Shown piece by piece: positions 23,190 through 39,239 of a DNA stretch of 64,000 nucleotides. Under the pieces are notes generated by a model. That model was not told the DNA's origin and searched no databases. It was given only the letters and a program-made list of their open reading frames with translations. The first letter of the stretch is position 1. Each line of letters opens with the position of its first letter. Source of the DNA: Marisa cornuarietis (lineage: Eukaryota; Mollusca; Gastropoda; Architaenioglossa; Ampullariidae); assembly GCA_004794655.1 (NCBI GenBank), contig SMMW01000018.1, positions 2,000,501-2,064,500 of the forward strand, written 5' to 3'. The position numbers and the translations under genes were made by a program.

Positions 23190-24395
23190 ATCCACTTTGT
23201 TGATCTTCTGTATAGACTGCCTGGAGTGCAGTACGAGGCTTTTTAATCCTACTTGTGGAGTTTTCTTCCGAAAATATGAGAATAGAAGTGATACTGAGTT
23301 TTAATTTTTTTTTGTTGGAATTTGAAGACTTGTGTGATGTACGACACTGATATTTAGAGATGCTTGTCTTGTCTTCCTTTTATAATGCCTGTCTTTGGGT
23401 TCATAGGTTACCTTTTGTTAAAATACTCTTTACTTGAACGTTTTACATACTTCTATACCTCTACATACCTCTACACGCTTAAAATTCATTCTTCATTCTG
23501 ACTTTTTATAGGTTTATAGCCATGCAGTTGCTTAACCAGTTATTTACCATCTGTTATCTATCATAGGGAATCTACTTACCTACTTGGCTTGCACCAATAG
23601 TGAGACACCCACACACAAGGAGTTTAAATAGGTGTGTCTTGTCCAGCATCATAAAAAGCTTCAATAACCCGAGACCAGGTTCGACTAAATCTTGCATTTG
23701 TCACTTCCACACCTGAGCAGTCAATAATACTGACGCAAAAATAGAAGAAATAATAGCTGAACCAAAATGAGTAGTCATTTGAATAAAGATCATTTTAATC
23801 GGGTAAAATGATCAATAACACATTTTATTAGAACAATTTCTGAGACAGTATGTGTTAAGAACACAGACACACACACACACACATGCCCCAACAAAAATGT
23901 ACAAACCATTTTGACAACCTTGCGGTATTGAACATTTTTGTCAAACGAACATACATGAACTGTATTTAGAAAAAGAAAACCCCATTCTGACTGTCGTACA
24001 TCGTGGATAATTTCACAATCTTTGTCCTAATAGCGGGATTGTGTAGTCATATTAACACAACATGAGATAACAATAGCCTCTGATTTATTGTGAACATCCA
24101 AACAATATTGTTTATGCTTTAATGCATTAAAGTGTCACAGCAATTTAACACAAATTTTGACTGTTAATAAAGAATTTCCTCAAACGGTATTCAGAAAACT
24201 GCAACCTGGAAATGTCTTTAATATGGTTGGTCATGGAACGTTTTCTGCTTCATCAATACCATGGGCTAATTTAGGTAATTAAAATAGATCCTGCCACCAA
24301 ATAAGAAAAACATAAAAAACTAGATTTCCGAGTTCAGTTCTGAAGAATAAAAATTACATGAGTAAAAGTAGTAAGTGGCTGGCCTATAATGGCAA
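23190..24395. other. Gap between convergent genes D and E
   Basis: AT-rich, no exon or domain recognised. A short CA run is at about 23870-23882. Serves as the shared 3' flank of D and E. Confidence 0.4.
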
Positions 24396-24398
24396 ACA

Positions 24399-27527
<3,129 letters not shown>

Positions 27528-27825
27528 AAGCCTGTCTTTTTTCTTTCTAAAACAAATTTTTTTTGCCTCGTAAACTTTACACGCTGAACTAACGCTACCT
27601 GACCGATTCGAATTTTTGCTTGATAAAAGACAGTTTATACTTTTAAGTGTAAAATTTGAAAAGCGAACATTATAAATTTTCTTACACAAAGAAGATACTG
27701 GAAAACGTTTTGCTTGAGCAGGACTGTCAGGGTTTCCGGCCAAAGGAACCAAAATACGTATCTCAACTATCGCAATTTTTCTGGTTGTGGCAAAATCTAA
27801 CCTTTTGACTCCGTGATCTCTTTTT

Positions 27826-27914
27826 ATGATCGTTATTCAATATTCCCAAGCATATATGATCGTTATTCAATATTTCCAAGCATATATGATCGTTATTCAA
27901 TATTCCCAAGCAAA
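27826..27914. repeat. 30-bp tandem repeat, 3 copies
   Basis: Three units of ATGATCGTTATTCAATATTC plus CCAAGCATAT. They differ by one or two bases and lie about 300 bp upstream of the gene E start codon, in the E-F spacer. Confidence 0.9.
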
Positions 27915-27919
27915 CATGA

Positions 27920-28787
27920 TTGCAGTTTCAAATAGACGGATGGAGACCAGTCCCAAAAATAGATTTTATCAGTTTTTATTTACCTTAATCTTGGCGGGTC
28001 ACGTTCTGGGGTGATTAAAAACACACGTATGTTTCTGATAACGAACTCAACTCCTAATTGAGAAACCAAGAAGAGACATTTTGTATCTTGATCGTATCGT
28101 CCTAGGTTTTGTTCACTCTCCTGTGTATAAAGTGCAATGTTTTTGTCTGACGAAGGATGTTCTCTCGTTATCTCAGGTAGAAAAGATAGCTGTAACTAGT
28201 TTAAGCAATTTTGTTACTAGCTGGACATAAGACAATCACGCAATCAGGCTTTTATTCTGTAAATTGCCCCACGGATCCACTGCAGAAATCAAACACATTT
28301 TATCTTTATTTTATTTTTTCCTACATCATCACAGAAAGTTAATGATTTACATAAAACTCATTAATCAAACAAATTTGAATTGACAAAAAACTTAGAGAAA
28401 GTCTGCCTCTTGCTATGATTTGAAATATTTCATGTTGTCATCATTGATTTCTTTGATCCAAGCCAAAATATGTTAGCTTGGTGTGTAATCAATTGATAAA
28501 AACAAAGACTAGAAGTCCGATGATAATGACATTTGTAGTAAAACATTTCATGTTCCAGTGGTCATCGATAACTGTGACAGTGATAAAAAAAACTGGATTT
28601 TGGCACAAAAAATGGCGTCAGTCAACTACTTGGAGTACAAAGAGATTAATTTCTAAGCGTCAGGGAAGATATCAGCCAGCCATATTCCTAACATTTTCAT
28701 TAAATTAATTTAATTAATTTAATTCAACTCAAAATAAGGTAAATTTATTTCCCAAGATGAGCAAGGATTATTGTGTTGGTGCACCCA

Positions 28788-28874
<87 letters not shown>

Positions 28875-30160
28875 ACGGACTAGAAAAGCTGGCACTATAA
28901 ATGAATTTCTGCTTTATTCGTGTCACATAGCGGTTAAACAAATTGTCAGTATTATTTCTACATTCTTACAGTGAGTACTCTCCGGAAACACTCAAACTGA
29001 GCATCAACGTAAAACTGTTTACGAACCTAGTCAAAAATGTATTATTGTTTACGCGTGAATTAAAAATAAATCCCTCACACGTTAGTACAGCAATATTGGT
29101 GTAATCTATTCTTTTAGTTAGAAGGTGTTTTTTTGTCTTACCGTGAAATCGGCTGACTACCCTGCGTCGCGCTACCCTCAGTGAAGTGGCAAGTGAATCA
29201 CCCAGATCGCGATGAATCTGTACACACGTGCGGCGATAAGCTCGGCCTAGTGACGTCACGGACTTAGAATAGAGGAGCCTGAGTTGTTTTTATTCATCTG
29301 TTGCTCTGTAATTTTTTTTTAAATAAATTATTAAATTAAGACCTATTGCCGTGATCTCCAGCTGTTCCATTATTTCGGATCTGCACAAGTATCCTTTTTC
29401 ATGCGAAGAGGAAGGATATTGAAGAGCTTTTTTGTCTGTTTTTTTTCTCTTTTTTTCTTTGTTTTTTATTTTTTAAGTCATGTTTGTGGTCACTAAGTAG
29501 CTCTTGGGAAAGAAAACCTTTGCTTTAAGAAAGGCAAATAACACGTTTGAACAAATCTTTTAAACCTCCTATAGACATGGGCATAGGATGAAATAGCCAG
29601 TGGATGAAAGGCCAGTTGTGAAATTTTAGGAAAAGCAAAAGGTATCTTGCAACAAAATTATTGGAGGCGAATGCAGCGAACGTATTTTGACCATGAAGTA
29701 GAGCTCGTTTAAGTTATTATACTTTTGATTGTTCTTGAAAGTTTATTTTATAATGTCCATTAAAAAAAAGTACAATATCTCTTTTGTACTCATCTTCTTC
29801 CCTACTGTTGCATCGCAAGTATTGGACCTTTGACGACACAAAGATTGTAAAACCTACACACCATAGGGGCACTGAACATTACTTCTTGCGCCGCCCTTAC
29901 CTCCCCTGATACATCAGATACCTATGTCTGCTGCTCAGATGCTGGGTGGGAAGGAGAGTTGTCCCCCCACTGGCATGATACCCAGCCACCTGCTTCCAGT
30001 TAAGCCTACTAACCATGCTACAGAGCTTTTAAGATTATAGATTCAAACTATCATAGATATTATCTGATTGTACTTGTACATTTTGTAGACAAAAAAAATC
30101 CTGCTAAAAGATGAAGCAATTGCTTACAAAAGAAAAGAACCATTGTTTTGCAGAATTTGC
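27920..30160. other. E-F spacer without sulfotransferase exons
   Basis: Searched for the exon 3 end (LSFEDMK), exon 4 (ENVK..LCEDI) and exon 5 (GDWKNY) signatures on the minus strand; none present. Includes a (CA)n tract at 28787-28872. The stretch 30170-30290 resembles 26160-26405 of gene E (shared CACACTAGTGTG and TTTGGCTAA words), showing that F and E are duplicates up to this point. Confidence 0.6.
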
Positions 30161-30272
30161 TGGATCCCAAATACACTGAGAAGATATTAGAAAACCACAC
30201 TAGTGTGGTATGTTTCAGTAAGCAAAGACTTTTTCAATAATTTGGCTAAAACCTGAACCAAAAAATACGAAC

Positions 30273-31800
30273 ACTTTCCACAGAAAAACAACTCGCAGAA
30301 CTCGTTGAACGACATGTCAGGTATCGGGTTCTTGACATGTGCTTTCAGGTGGTGGTAATAGGACACACAGGAATCTTTGGGATTTCGGTACACGTATAGA
30401 ATCTTTGTTTTCTTCTCTTTCAGCTGTTGCCATGGTAACATGTAGAAATGAAGGTGTGAGTTGAGAATCCTGGGTGATGGCGTTTTGTTCAGTGTGTCAA
30501 TCTCGATAAACTCTACCATGAGTTCCTCTTTTGCACGGTTTTCATATTCGGCCTTGCCCTGTAACAGCATGGAACTCACTTCCCATAGCCAGTGAGTACC
30601 TGGAAAATTGTACAGATATATGACTAAGTATAGACTTCTATTAATGTCGAGTGGATAGATTATTAAACTTTTTGGTTCTACATTGATCACTACTTTGTGA
30701 CCATAATCACACTGCTAGTTGCTACCATGACTTTTCATCTGAGGTCTTACTTGATGTCACTGATATTCTCATATTCATGACAACACCCGCAAACACGCAT
30801 CTCTTCGTATGCACTCACACACACGCGCACACACATGCACACACTCACACACACGCACACACACATACACACACTCATACGCACATATAATTTTAATTCG
30901 AAGTGTCTTCTGTGTACTAAATACTATTTAAGTAATAGCTGTAATGAAATTTTGCAGATGATGTGTGTATATTTACTTAGCCATGAAATATGTCAAGCAT
31001 CTACCAATGACCATCCGTCATGTAAAAGTCTTCATGTGCGCATGTCAAAGCTTCTAAGAAGTTATGGTGTCATCGTGGCTACATCTGAGCATTTATTGCT
31101 AATTCTTTGAGGCTGAAGATGTGTCATAAACTCCAAACTAAATAAGTCTTTCCCAAATTTCAAGTTTGCTGTTTTCACGGCAAACGATTTTATATTTCTG
31201 AGCGTGTAAACGTTCGAACCAGTCAGGGTATGTCTTTTTGCTTGTGCCCACGCGATCCTCGAAGAATAAAATAACGATAGGGAACCGAACACATGTAGCA
31301 AGGTAAATCTTTGCCAAGAGGTATAATGGCGAAACCAAAGTCAAAAGTCGTAGATACGACAAACTGAACAGACTCCAATGACCATGCTTTTCCTTATGGA
31401 CTCATTGTCAGTGTTTTGTAACGACAGTCTCAAGATTGAAGCGACATCAACGTAGTCTAGATGACGTCTTGTAACGCTTTTCCCCGAGTTCTCCAGGACG
31501 ACTTACCCTACCTTACTCGCGGCCCCAGGAGTAAATACGTTGGATTTACTAACCTGCCTTAGGGTAAGCACATATTAGCATGTCGTCATCTCGAATTTGC
31601 ATGCGTTTGATGTCATCAATATGGACATCCCAGCTGGTCGATAGTGACGATGGAGGAATTGGCATGAAGGCGAAACCATCGAGGACATAAGTGAAAGGTC
31701 GCGGGTCATCTCCAAGGAAGGTCAAAGTTCCCGCCGTCCCACAACGAGAAGTGTCGTCGCCATTTTCGCTTTGCGGTGTTCGAGGAGTTTCCGACTCCAT
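30273..31800 (-). CDS. Gene F: sulfotransferase exons 1 and 2 only (partial copy or alternative 5' cassette)
   Basis: Exon 1 is 31800-31554 (247 nt) and exon 2 is 30599-30273 (327 nt), both open, same phases and lengths as gene E. Start MESETPRTPQ after a TTTTAG acceptor. P-loop CAYPKAG (Lys81), THWLWEVSS, catalytic His131, YRNPKDSCVSYYHH. The active-site loop reads NSHLHFYMLPW, with Pro to His after the catalytic His-Leu. The exon 2 donor is GTTCGT. No exons 3-5 follow before gene E begins. Either F is a truncated duplicate or it splices into exons 3-5 of gene E, which are phase-compatible. Both exons lack stops or frameshifts. Confidence 0.8.
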
Positions 31801-31809
31801 AAGCTGGCT

Positions 31810-33560
31810 TTGCTTCTTTCTAAAACAATTTGTAATGTGCTGTTTGCCTTTATTAAATTAATATGCCGGTTTAAAGAGCTGTACTAAATGATTTGTTGAC
31901 TTTAACATCTGATGACCACACACACATATCTTTGACGATGCTAAATATTGCCATTTACACAAGTTATACACACTTATTCCATACAGTAATAAAGTTTAAC
32001 TAAATAAAATGCTTTGTCATGGATATGAATATATGAATGTGCAGAAGGGGAGGTTCATACTAGTTAAAGAGAAATTATTATACATATGCTGATCGTACAA
32101 ATACTTAATGCTGACTATTTTTTCTAAACCCAGAATATTCTCCTAATTTGCTATAGATTTCAATGAGGTAATTGTTCTAGGGATAATCTTGAATTACGCA
32201 TTGCAGTCAAGAAATTATCAAAAACGATAAGTGAAGTGTATATGGTCTGACAAGGGATGTTCCTTCATTAACTGAAAGGTCAGATAAAAAATATCTTTTT
32301 ATCGCCGCACTTTTAAGTCTGTACGAACCAAACATCCTTTGAAAAACAAAACTAAACCGTAATAATAAGCAATCTTTGTAAAGGCGGCTGAATATATTTA
32401 TTTTTACACAAAAGACATGATGCTCTTATTCAGAATATCGTACTTGTGTAAACCTTAACTTCAAAACAAAAGGAACGGCTGTCTATGGCCTTTTCTAACA
32501 GTGATTTACACCTTCAGGGGTCCTGTCAAGCTTACTCTCTTTACTAAAAGTTAAAGAAACGAATTTTTATTTCAGATCGTTAATATCACTATGACCTGAC
32601 GGGAGATGGACTTAATAAGTCCAATGTACGGTTTGTGTTATGGTATGAATCCCATGATTTGGTAGGGTCATCCATTGACTTTCTTTCTTTTTTTCTCTTT
32701 TTTTCCTTAGCCCAAGCATAATTTCTGGCTCATGTGTAATAAGGTAACAGAAACAAAGGTTTGGGCTTGCTTCTTTATATCGTTTGAAAAAGACTGTCAT
32801 GGCCCAATGACAATCGATGCCTGAATATGCTGAAACAATGTTGCTGCTTACAGTGGGATTACCTGGCAGAAGTCAGGTCTCTGGAGTCAAGCGGGTTAAG
32901 CAGACTAGCAAGTCTCTCCAGCAAGCAACCAAGACTAGCACGCAACAAACCCCAGTGACGTGACAAGCAAACATATAATTTAAATATTTGTTAAATTAAT
33001 TAGATTAATTAATTAATTTTTGTAAGAGCCTTCTGCTTTGTACCTTTCACAGGGCTGCGACATTTTCATATCAACATTATATCTGCATTATTTGTAAAAG
33101 TGCAGACACCCGACACGCAATTTACACCTGTTTACACACTACGCCTTTTTGAAAATAACGCATTTTGCTGCGCGATAAAATAAATGCAACTGGACAACTA
33201 TCAAACTTTTGTTACCTCACCTGTGTCGACCCCGCTGATGAAAAGACAATGGATGAAAATGGTTACAGTAGATTATGACACCTCTGTAAAACAATGGAGT
33301 GATAAGTTCGTCCCAGTAGCATTGAGGAAAAGCATGTTCTGTGCATGGTCACTGGTGGTCTTTTATCTCATCTACTTTTTTTTCTCGTCCTGATAAGCCA
33401 AAATAATTATAAACCGTTTGGCTAGAGTTCAAAAGGCTTATCACAAATATGATTGCAGTACGACTCTATGAATGAATTAACCCTTTACTTGTGCAAGATG
33501 CTTGTCAGAGAAATGAATCATTTGAAGATTAAGATGTGGCTCGATACATGAGCTGTTCTG
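31810..33560. other. Intergenic region between F and the LTR-like repeat
   Basis: AT-rich, no domain recognised. Contains T-rich runs (32670-32710) and short direct repeats (AGCAAGC/GACTAGCA) near 32905-32945. Divergent spacer between minus-strand E/F and plus-strand G/H. Confidence 0.4.
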
Positions 33561-33566
33561 AAAATC

Positions 33567-34069
33567 AAAAGCGAATGAAATGTTTTAGTGGGTCTAGTTT
33601 AATCCTAGCGAGCGCGTGAGCAAGTGTGAATGACGTGAGCCTCGGTGAATGACGCAAGTCTTGATAAATGACGCAAGCTGTGATGTCAAAAATGTTCGAG
33701 CAAGAAAGCGCATGCGTAACGTTTTAAGTGATCGTTGAGAGAGAAGAAGCAAGTAGGTTATAGTATTGTAGGCGTGTGTCGCCATTAAGTTTTAAAGTTA
33801 AAGTAAACTTGTGTCGCCGCTAGATGTAGGGTTAGTTCGGGCGTGTGTCGCCGCTAGTGTTTAGGTTTTAGGGTATTGTAGGCGTGTGTCGCCATTACGT
33901 TTTAGAGTTGAAGCGGGCGTGTGTCGCCGCTAGTAGGGTGAGAATTAGTGCAGGAGGGTGTGTGGTTGGAAATGCATCAACCTGAAAGTAAAGAGTTGTA
34001 TATCGTTTAGGACTGCTTTCTTGAGAAGTTGACACCGCCAGATTTTCTGGACCCGAACGAGCTAATAAC
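33567..34069 (+). mobile_element. LTR-like repeat copy, interrupted (left part)
   Basis: Matches, in opposite orientation, the solo LTR at 61283-61699: GAATGAAATGTTTTAGTGGG at the start and GGACCCGAACGAGCTAATAA at the end. Internal (G)TGTGTCGCC(A/G) units are expanded to four or more here versus two in the other copy. The final 33 bp (35651-35683, ending CCCGTTAGTTAACA) lie beyond an insertion. It was therefore an LTR before being split. Confidence 0.7.
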
Positions 34070-35650
34070 TCTTCCTTTCCATATCCATTCGCTTAACCGG
34101 CTGGAGGGGACTAGCTCTCAGTATTTTTGTTGTTGTCTTCTATGACCTGTGTTTGATCTATACCTACAGACTGCATTTGCTGCGTCCCCAGCTTATCTAC
34201 GATTATCTATGGACAAGAACTATTTGTATTAACTAAGCAGTTACAACATGAGATTATTCTCTCACATTACTGTAGTTTCGTCTATCGCCGTGAACTGAAG
34301 ACAGTCATACCTGCTGTCGGCTCTGGTTCTCGCCGTGACCTGCTGCCTGCCTTTTTCATAACAGGACTGCCAGAACTAGCGGTCACACAGATCCTGTGTA
34401 TAGAGCTAGTGGTCACATATATTGTGTATAGAGCTAGCGGTCACACAGATCCTGTGTATAGAGCTAGTGGTCACATATATTGTGTATAGAGCTAGCGGTC
34501 ACACAGATCCTGTGTATAGAACTAGCGGTCACACAGATCCTGTGTATAGAGCTAGTGGTCACATATATTGTGTATAGAGCTAGCGGTCACACAGATCCTG
34601 TGTATAGAGCTAGTGGTCACATATATTGTGTATAGAGCTAGCGGTCACACAGATCCTGTGGATTATACTACATGCTCTGAAATACTTGCATAGTGGAGGT
34701 GACATACACAGGGGCGTGTCTCACTGGCATCCACAACTCTCTCTCTCTCTCCACAATCGTTACGACTGGCGCCAGTGAACAGACGATGACTACCCCAACA
34801 TGCTGTTGATTGCCTCCTGTGGCTCAATCCAGAAACTCTTGAACAGAATCTGGCTTTTCTGGTGATTTTAAAAATAACCTAACGATCGTACTACAAGAAT
34901 TCGGCTGTTCTAAAACTAACACATGCAATAGCACATCCATGTCATTGAGCTTTCCGTACTAAATGAACTGCAAAATCATGAAATAAATGTGTGAGCTCAC
35001 CGACAATCCTTCTCAAACATAACGATGCGAATAATGGAGGAAGAAACATCCTGCATAAACCTCTGCATTGATTCCAAGGTTACCTTGTCGGCCATGGCGG
35101 CGATTGACGTTGGAGCGCAATGCGGCTTTACCTTTACAGCAGATCTCGACACATTAGAGAGCTGTTTTCTGAGCAAAAGACCTGCTTGTTTTGTAGTTTA
35201 TGGAATTCGACATCTTCTGATGCCAATATTAATCAATTTTTCTTTGTAAAGCGCGGTGAGCCTGGTTTTTGCTGGGGAACTGCGCTATAAAAGCTCACAT
35301 TATTATTATCCGCCACCTTCCTACAACTGAATCTTTCAAATCTGCACTGAAAACGCACCTCTTCCTTGAGCATTTCTCCTAACACAGTCCACACAATGCT
35401 CGTCCTTCTTAACCCCGCCCCTTTCCCTCTTGCTACTTTACCCATCTTTCTCGGCAGAATCACTATATTTCTCTGTTCCTGTTACTTGATGCCTTTTGTT
35501 TTCTGTTTCGTCAGTACTGTCGTTTTCTTTCGTCCCCTTTGTTCTGTGTCTACTTAGTCCATGTCTCTTCCCTGTTTTAAGCGCTAAGAGCATGCTCTCT
35601 ATGAGTGTGAATATGCGCTATAAAAATCTTCACTATTATTATTATTATTA
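34070..35650 (+). mobile_element. 1.6-kb insertion inside the LTR-like repeat (non-LTR retroelement)
   Basis: The LTR reads ...GCTAATAAC | insertion | ATAACGGTC..., while the uninterrupted copy reads GCTAATAACGGTC, giving a 5-bp ATAAC duplication. The insert ends in GCGCTATAAAAATC plus (ATT)n. About 35315-35380 encodes LPTTESFKSALKTHLFLEHF, typical of the C-terminus of LINE ORF2 proteins. An inner (ATT) tail at about 35290 suggests a composite. The front half is non-coding and contains the 292-bp tandem array described next. Confidence 0.55.
34373..34664. repeat. Higher-order tandem array of 30- and 28-bp units
   Basis: Ten units of two types: a 30-bp unit containing GGTCACACAGATCCTGTGTA and a 28-bp unit containing GGTCACATATATTGTGTA. 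Order is 1-2-1-2-1-1-2-1-2-1. Units 1 and 6 share the variant AACTAGC start, so the array is two exact 146-bp blocks of five units. Confidence 0.9.
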
Positions 35651-35689
35651 TAACGGTCAATAACCAAGACCCGTTAGTTAACAACGATT

Positions 35690-36820
35690 ACACACATAAG
35701 TAAATTTTAAAAATAAGTTATTGATATTTTCCTTTTCCGTAACTGCAAATTATAGTCCTTCAGACCGACATTTCATTCAAGTAAGTCTATATCCGACAGT
35801 CTACCTGTGTGACAAATCCGACAGTCTATGTGTCAAATCCAATAGTCGATGTGATGGAATAAAATCCATCGACAGTCTGCGCTGCATCGTCAGGATCAGA
35901 TCACTCTTACTACGTGAGTCTGTTTTCTCATTTAAGATCAATTAACCCTGACACTCTGGCCAGCAAATAGATATTTTTGAATCCTCTTTCTGCTGATACA
36001 CAGGTTGACCCAGTTTTGTAAAATGGCGACCGGGTTGCTACGTATCAAACATTCCCTATTTTCACAAATTTGGAACAAAACAAGGAGAATCTTGAAATCA
36101 GTGACTGTGTTTATTGACAAAATGTACATATTTCTAGATGTTTTATGAAAAATCACTTTGAGAGTGGATAAATGACATGTTGACCTTTCCTAATATGCTA
36201 TTATCTCAAAATGGCCAAAAATTAAGTTTTTGACGAATCTTTGCGGGCGGTGTCTGGCCTTAAACATTTTTGCTTGGCTGCTGATGACATACGGGACAGC
36301 TGGATGGTTGGGATGGGAAAGAGTCGGTTTGTCTGGCTGTCTTTCTTGAATGTGAGAGAATGGGGGGGGGTAATTGTTGCCTCCCTTGTTCTTGCTTGAA
36401 TCGACTACTATAACTAGCTCCAATTTTGTTCGCCTTCCAGAATTTGTTGTCGATTATTTTCCGGCGCACGTGTTCAAATTAGTGCTGTCTGTCTCATTTT
36501 CTGTTAGAATAAAACTGATCACGTGACTCCTTCTAACTGCACTACACTGGCTCTAGTTTTTAAATGCATTCAGTATAAAGTTAACGTCCACTGTTATGTG
36601 TCTTAATGGCTCTGCCTCCATCTGCCTACCTACCCAGCTCACTTCATATCTGCACACCGCCTCGTTCTCTTAATTTCTGATTCTCTCAGACCTTCCATTC
36701 CATGGACCAGACTTCTTCCATTTGGTCTGAGTTTCTTTCTTGCCTCTGCTCCTCTTACCTGAAATAAACTGCCTTCTGAAACTATCTTAAAACTTACTTT
36801 TTTCTCTGAGGTGTGTGTGT
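35690..36820. other. No gene recognised
   Basis: Low-complexity and AT-rich sequence with short direct repeats of GACAGTCTA-type words at 35795-35880. ORFs here have no domain support. Confidence 0.35.
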
Positions 36821-36822
36821 GT

Positions 36823-38271
36823 GTGTTACAGAGTGGTGACATGGAAGCTAATAGTCCGTACAGCGCGGGTGGCCGAGTCGCACCTGGCGCATGAGTAATA
36901 GGTTGTTTTTTTTTAGACAGTGGGAAAAGAAAGTATTTAGTTAACTGTCGCCGGCCAGCGCTTCACTTCCTAAAGAGACACGGCAAGTGGAGAGACACTG
37001 CGTGTGGGGGAGTGAAGGCTGCGTCTTCCTAGAAAGGTTCGTTGTTATATTTTGTTATAAGTCTGTGATGCGGGAGATGGGCCGTAAAGTCTATGAGGTC
37101 GGGTGATGGGCCATAAAGTCTACGGGGCCTGGCAGATGCCATGGAATGTTTGAAGAGGTTTTTTGTGGCCGTTGTTTTGTGAGTTAGTTGAAGCTTTTTG
37201 TCATTTTATCCTGTAGTATGTGTTGGTCGCGTGTCCCTAGAGACAGCACCATTTTGTGAAAAACGTCTGGCCCCGAGCGGCAGCGTTTGTGTTTGAAGGT
37301 TGGATCGTTCGTCCCCAGAGAGCGCTGACCGAGTTTTTGTGTTTAACGTTTGTCCCCGAGTGGAAGCGTTTATGGTTTGGTTTATTTGTGTGTGTGTGGA
37401 AGATATTTTTTTAATTCCTGGATCTTTAGTCGCCAGTGACTGTTAGAGTTTAGTGTCAGCAGCGAATCGTCAATTTTCCCAGTGGCTGAAGTTAAGGACA
37501 GTTTCAAGAAACATCAGAGATTTAAGACTCTGTGCTGGACTTTAAACAAGTACTTTAACTAGAGTGGTCGAGTAATTAGTAATTTTCGGAAGGTGTATTA
37601 AGAAATAGTTGGGTTTTTTTGTATCGTAGAATTCTTTAAGTTATTTTACCATGTTTTGTTCATATCATTAATTGTATACAGCCCTGAAAAAGATGCAGAG
37701 TTGTTTGTGAAAGAGCGCGCAAATGTCTAGGCGTTAGGTGAACGCGAGTGGCTGTGACAGTGAGTGTTTTCAAGATATTTTTTTTGTGTGCACCATGTAT
37801 TGTTGTAGCAAGAATGGGTGGCTTCCGGGAGGTTTAAGATGTTTAGCCTTTTTTTGTTTAAAATGTTTACATATTCGTGCATTTGACTGGTCCCGGGGTC
37901 CTCAGTAGGGGGAACTCTCTTCTTGGTGCTCCGTACCTTATTGCTCTTAGTTCGTAACCCTAGAAAAGCTAGTCCTCCCCCCCCCCCATAGCAAAGCGAA
38001 CGTTGATTTGTAGCCGTTTGTTCTAAGTCATTTGTAATCGCACTGCATGGCCTCGACTGCTGGTAGGCTTTTGTCGGAGGCTCTGAATTTCGTCTGACGA
38101 GTGCAAAGAAGAGAAACTTGGTCAGGACCAGAGCATGTAATATGTTTCAAGGTTGTTTTTCGTGATTCACTTGTTTGTGTATTGTCTCATTCTTGTGCCT
38201 GTCTATATCTTCTTCTTTTAATAAAACCTGATCTCTATATTGTCTCTGTGTAAGGGGACTAGAGGGCTACA
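36823..38271 (+). mobile_element. Candidate long solo LTR (uncertain)
   Basis: A 1.4-kb G/T-rich non-coding block starts TGTTACAGAGTGG and ends ...GGGCTACACA, with AATAAA at 38220-38225 about 45 bp before the end, as in an LTR R/U5 region. Repeated (C)CCCGAG(C/T)GG.AGCGTTT words (37270-37370) show internal duplication. No second copy is in the window and no target-site duplication was found. An untranslated gene region or unrelated repeat remains possible. Confidence 0.25.
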
Positions 38272-38284
38272 CAACTTTTTTACT

Positions 38285-38450
38285 TAAAGATAAAGCTAAG
38301 TGCAGGATCCTATTTCCCCAATACTGGGTGAATTCATCCTTTCAGTTCTCGAGATACACGCCTACAAACGTCACGAAGTACAGGTCAAGGTTAATAACAC
38401 AGACGTCACAATTGTACATAGAGATGTTTACTTTCGTAAGGCCTCTATCA
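38285..38450. repeat. MITE-like dispersed repeat, degenerate copy 3
   Basis: Shares CCCCAA.ACTGGGT, GTTCTCGAGATACACGCCTAC and GTACATAGAGAT blocks with copies at 1-340 and 25475-25860. The ends are eroded. Confidence 0.45.
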
Positions 38451-38639
38451 AGAGGAGAGCTGGTATCATACGTTAATTAGCGGTATCTGTGTGCAAACTT
38501 GATATCACGAGTTTCACTTCTGTTTTTATGGTCGGTTCCTTTGTGGTCTTTGCGCACCGATCTCGACACACGGGGAACGCCCTGCTCATATTCAGTTATC
38601 ACTTTTAATGCAGAACACAAGTCGTTTTCTGAGGCAAGC

Positions 38640-38699
<60 letters not shown>
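38640..38699. repeat. (ATG)n trinucleotide repeat
   Basis: About 19 perfect ATG units; poly-Met and poly-Ser ORFs across it are artefacts. Confidence 0.97.
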
Positions 38700-38867
38700 C
38701 ACTAGGAAGTGGTGTAACGCGTACATATCCATCACGATGATGCTCATTGCTCTTAGCGAGGATAAGACAGGACACTATGAGAGAAATTTGGCACAACCGA
38801 GAAAAGGCCTACATAGCTGTTTTCCCCGTCTCTCGCACTAAAGGGGTCGGGGATTTGTGTTTTCCGC

Positions 38868-39030
38868 CGAGCCAAAAACTAGGCTATATAACGGCAAGGC
38901 AGCCAGCCCTGTAAAAAGATGCCACATACAGAGAAAGAACAGCGTGCCTGAGACGAGAGCTGAACCCAGGACAGCCAGCCTTCACTGCATTGGTGACAGG
39001 CGCTTATCGCTGCGCCACCGGACCGCCCCT
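38868..39030 (-). repeat. tRNA-derived SINE, family 2, copy 1
   Basis: On the minus strand it starts GGCGGTCCGGTGGCGCAGCG (A-box-like) and continues through GGTTCAGCTCTCG (B-box-like) to CTGGCTGCCTTGCCG and TATATAGCCTAGTTTTTGG. The same sequence occurs at 53800-53975 and 62967-63150. Confidence 0.8.
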
Positions 39031-39239
39031 TTCGCACTAAATGTGTGACACGAGCAAGTGTGTGATAATAATAGATGATCGACAATCCGCTCCATACTGA
39101 GAATCAGTGCGTCTGCAAACAGAAGCCTGTGACCTCAGCACGACGAAAATACACTCCATGACCTGCTCTGCTCCTGTTCTTCCGCTCCTCTCCAGCGTGC
39201 CTCGCTGCCCTACTTTTTCTCTGAACATCACAAGTTGAC

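Noticed and set aside
28000..30200. Hidden exons 3-5 for gene F
   Set aside because: None of the strongly conserved signatures (SFEDMK, LCEDI..ACSF, GDWKNY) was found on the minus strand.
35025..35463. Short ORFs in the 34-35.7 kb insertion as host genes
   Set aside because: The region is a retroelement insertion with a LINE C-terminal peptide in another frame and ATT tails.
38499..38796. Poly-Met / poly-Ser proteins
   Set aside because: Produced by an (ATG)n repeat.
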